From Candidatus Methanophagales archaeon ANME-1-THS (GTDB lineage Archaea > Halobacteriota > Syntropharchaeia > Alkanophagales > Methanospirareceae), in NCBI GenBank assembly GCA_004212135.1, contig RXIE01000162.1, positions 1 to 7,721 of the forward strand: a stretch of 7,721 bases of DNA, read 5' to 3'. The notes below the pieces were generated by a model that was not told where the DNA came from, did no database searches, and was given only the letters and a program-made list of their open reading frames with translations. The position numbers and the translations under genes were made by a program. Shown here piece by piece: positions 5,368 to 7,721 of the stretch. Positions within the stretch are counted from its first letter, which is position 1. Each line of letters starts with the position of its first letter.

Positions 5368-7721
5368 TTAACGCTCGCTTTGGGATTCAGAAGCATGTGG
5401 CGAGGTAGCCGTGGCAAACGCTGAGTCTAGCCCCTTATTCCCTCGCTCAATATACTCCATCACCCGCCGGTGCAACTCGTGCAGCAGCTCTCTCCTCGAT
5501 TCCATCAGCACCACATCGGATGCCTGCAGCGCGACGAGATTATGTGCAAACGGAGAAGGAAAGGGCGTCTCCACCACCCGTATCTCTATAGCTCCCTGTT
5601 CAATACCTCTGAGCACCTCCAGTGCATGCTCGAGGTCGAACACCTCCTCCAGTATCTCCCGGAACGTCTCCTCGACAATAGGAAAATCCTCGATCTTCTT
5701 CGCCGCCGATAATATCGAAGCTGAGCTGCGTTGCTGCTTGCCCACACCGATCTCATAGCCTTTGTACTGCTTCAGGACCATCAGGCCGCGAACTGCGCAA
5801 TGCCTGAATCGTCGTTTGAACAGTTCGGTCTCCCGAACACTCTTCCGTAAGAGGTCCTCTACGCTCGCACTGCTGACTAACCCTGCTCCTGAGTCCAGAT
5901 CCACCCTCGTATGTGGCACCTTCAAGATGAATCCATTGTCATTGATCGTAATCGAGACATTGGTCTTATACGCGCGACTCAGTGCGTACGCATATGCCCT
6001 CGACAACGCATCCAGTGTTCTTCGTCCGTACAGCGCGTGAAAGATGATATTCTGACGACCCTGATCATCATGATACTGCTCTATAACGATCCGTCTGTGA
6101 GTGGGTATGATTCCCACATAGTTCTTGTGCGCCTCGAAATACCGAACCACGTTATGCGCAGCACGTCGCTCCAGACCATACGCTCGTTGTAACCACTCAA
6201 CAAGCTCGTGCTCGTCTTTTAACAACCCCATTTTGAGGTCCATCTCCTCCCTGAACTTCCCGATCTCGATCGCCGAGTCGTACTCCAGCGGCAGCAGCTC
6301 GCCGATCCATGAGGGGATGGTGGGCATGCCCTCAAAGGGATCGACGTAGGCCTTCATTCCCTTTGCGGAAACGAACCGGTACGTTTTACCACCGAGCACG
6401 AAGGTATCGCCCCGCTCAAGCTTCTCGAGGAATGGCTCATCGATCTCGCCTATCCACTTCTTGGGGACACGCTGGTACACCTGCACCGAGCTTTCCGATG
6501 GTATTGTTCCCACATGGGTCATGTAGATCCCTCGGGTGCTCCTCTTCCGTCCGAAGACGCCTTCTTGTTCGTCAAACCAGATCTTGGAATAAACCTTCCG
6601 GTTTTCCAGTTCTGAATATGTCCCGGCTAAATAGCGCAGAAGAGCGCGCAGGTGCTCACGGGTTAAAGTCCGATAGGGATATGCCCGTCGGATCAGGTTG
6701 TATACCTCCTCAACGTGCCACTTCCGCTCCAGCGACATTCCCACGAGATGCTGGGCTAAGACGTCCAGCGCCGGTCCCACGATACGCACCCGGTCCAATT
6801 TCTTCTCCTTCGCTCGTTTCGCTAACACGGCACACTCCACGAGGTCGTCCATATCGGTGACGACCAGGTAAGCCTTCGCGGTCTTCTCCAGCCGATGACC
6901 TGACCTTCCAGCTCGCTGGATCAACCTCGTGGTGCTTTTTGGCGAGCCGATGAGAATGCAGAGGTCTAACGCACCGATATCAATACCCAGCTCAAGCGAA
7001 GAGGAGCATGCAACTGCTTTCATCATACCCTCTTTCAAGCCCTCTTCCACCGCAAACCGCGTATCCCTCGATAGAGAGCCATGATGCGTGCCTATCTTCT
7101 CTCTTTCCGCCGCACCAAACAGCTTTGAGAGTTTATACGAGACGCGTTCCGCACCAGACCTCGTGTTCGTGAAGATCAAGGTGGACCGATGCTGCTCGAC
7201 CAGCTCCTTCACCGTCTCATATAATGCCGCCGTCATGTCCACATCCGTACCACCGAGCGTTCCTTCATAGAGGAATTTCATCGGCGATGCCACGCGTATC
7301 TCTAATTTCTTCGCGAACGAGACGTCCGCAATCAAACAATCACGCGGCATGAATTCGGTCCCTTCACCTTTCGATTCGTAACCGACCAAAAATTGAGCGA
7401 CCTCGTCTAACGGCGCAACCGTAGCACTCATCCCGATGCGGGTGAAGGGCGAAGAACAGAAATGCTGCAACCGTTCCAGGGTTATGCTCAGATGTGCGCC
7501 CCGCTTCGAATCCGCAACCTCGTGTATTTCATCGACCACAACGTACTCCAGCTCTTTGAGGTGGAGTCTGAACTTTGGCGCGTTTAAGATGATCGCCGCA
7601 CTTTCCGGGGTCGTTATGAGAATGTGCGGTGGCTTCCTCAGCATCCGCTGCCGCTCCTGCGCTGTGGTATCTCCCGTTCGAACCGCGACGCGAATGCCAA
7701 GTTCGATACCCTCCTTCTCGT
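5368..7721 (-). CDS. lhr: Lhr-family superfamily 2 DEAD/DEAH-box helicase, N-terminus cut by the window edge
   Basis: The last 783 residues of an Lhr-type ATP-dependent 3'-5' helicase are present; the frame is open to the right edge, so the Walker A and Q motif lie outside. Numbering from the edge, visible motifs are VAVRTGDTTAQERQR (11-25, Ia/Ib region), ITTPES (35-40), Walker B DEIH (63-66), SAT (98-100), TLIFTNTRS (180-188), SSSLELGIDIG (239-249, motif V) and QRAGRSGHR (268-276, motif VI). A winged-helix region follows, then the Lhr-core/DEAD-H-associated domain ending in PFPSPFAHN, typical of the family. Archaeal Lhr proteins act on DNA and RNA-DNA hybrids and are linked to repair or replication stress. 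The C-terminal tail after about 765 is Ser/Ala-rich and probably disordered. An internal ATG at 7644 is not the start, because homology continues upstream of it. Confidence 0.95.
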   Translation of the reverse strand, partial: EKEGIELGIRVAVRTGDTTAQERQRMLRKPPHILITTPESAAIILNAPKFRLHLKELEYVVVDEIHEVADSKRGAHLSITLERLQHFCSSPFTRIGMSATVAPLDEVAQFLVGYESKGEGTEFMPRDCLIADVSFAKKLEIRVASPMKFLYEGTLGGTDVDMTAALYETVKELVEQHRSTLIFTNTRSGAERVSYKLSKLFGAAEREKIGTHHGSLSRDTRFAVEEGLKEGMMKAVACSSSLELGIDIGALDLCILIGSPKSTTRLIQRAGRSGHRLEKTAKAYLVVTDMDDLVECAVLAKRAKEKKLDRVRIVGPALDVLAQHLVGMSLERKWHVEEVYNLIRRAYPYRTLTREHLRALLRYLAGTYSELENRKVYSKIWFDEQEGVFGRKRSTRGIYMTHVGTIPSESSVQVYQRVPKKWIGEIDEPFLEKLERGDTFVLGGKTYRFVSAKGMKAYVDPFEGMPTIPSWIGELLPLEYDSAIEIGKFREEMDLKMGLLKDEHELVEWLQRAYGLERRAAHNVVRYFEAHKNYVGIIPTHRRIVIEQYHDDQGRQNIIFHALYGRRTLDALSRAYAYALSRAYKTNVSITINDNGFILKVPHTRVDLDSGAGLVSSASVEDLLRKSVRETELFKRRFRHCAVRGLMVLKQYKGYEIGVGKQQRSSASILSAAKKIEDFPIVEETFREILEEVFDLEHALEVLRGIEQGAIEIRVVETPFPSPFAHNLVALQASDVVLMESRRELLHELHRRVMEYIERGNKGLDSAFATATSPHASESQSER

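Noticed and set aside
6309..6860. Plus-strand open frame of 183 codons within the helicase
   Set aside because: Entirely antisense to conserved Lhr domains, Arg/Pro/Ser-rich, with no recognisable fold or ribosome binding site.
1..7721. CRISPR array, tRNA or rRNA gene, transposon, or a novel multigene defence system
   Set aside because: I found no regularly spaced repeats, cloverleaf-like sequence, terminal inverted repeats or transposase, and every long gene belongs to a housekeeping or widely distributed family. I do not see evidence for an undescribed system here.

Overview
The window looks like a chromosomal segment from a euryarchaeon-type archaeon, possibly a methanogen or an anaerobic methane oxidiser. 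This rests on several things. A fused hydroxymethylpyrimidine-phosphate kinase carries a ThiN-type thiamine-phosphate synthase domain. There is a stand-alone archaeal Tan1-like THUMP protein, an AmmeMemoRadiSam radical SAM enzyme and an Lhr-type helicase. Upstream regions carry archaeal box-A-like (TATA) elements, and ribosome binding sites match GGTGA/GGAGG. The lineage cannot be fixed further from sequence alone. Every gene I accept lies on the minus strand, so transcription runs from high to low coordinates.

Layout in transcription order. At 7721-5368 is an Lhr-family helicase whose N-terminus is cut by the window edge. An 80-base gap holds a palindrome and a box-A-like element, then comes a Tan1-like THUMP protein (5287-4754). 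A 62-base gap with a pyrimidine-rich transcript tract leads to the ThiD-ThiN fusion (4691-3354). A 48-base gap with a hairpin over the ribosome binding site precedes an HD-domain phosphohydrolase (3305-2031). Its stop overlaps the start of the AmrS-like radical SAM gene (2040-1039) by 10 bases. A terminator-like hairpin follows. A GNAT acetyltransferase (927-439) has its own likely promoter. About 390 bases without a secure gene come next, containing a possible decayed reading frame and ending in a terminator-like hairpin. The first 17 codons of a further gene (53-1), with a box A and a strong Shine-Dalgarno, run off the left edge.

How the genes relate. Lhr and Tan1 both act on nucleic acid (helicase; tRNA cytidine acetylation cofactor). 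ThiDN performs two consecutive steps of thiamine phosphate synthesis. The HD protein is probably a (deoxy)nucleotide phosphohydrolase and is the only gene translationally coupled to its neighbour, AmrS, whose natural substrate is not known to me. I see no CRISPR array, tRNA, rRNA, insertion sequence or recognisable defence or other novel multigene system. The points most worth a second look are the HD-AmrS overlap, the amber stop of the GNAT gene with an in-frame extension, and the possible gene remnant in the left intergenic region.
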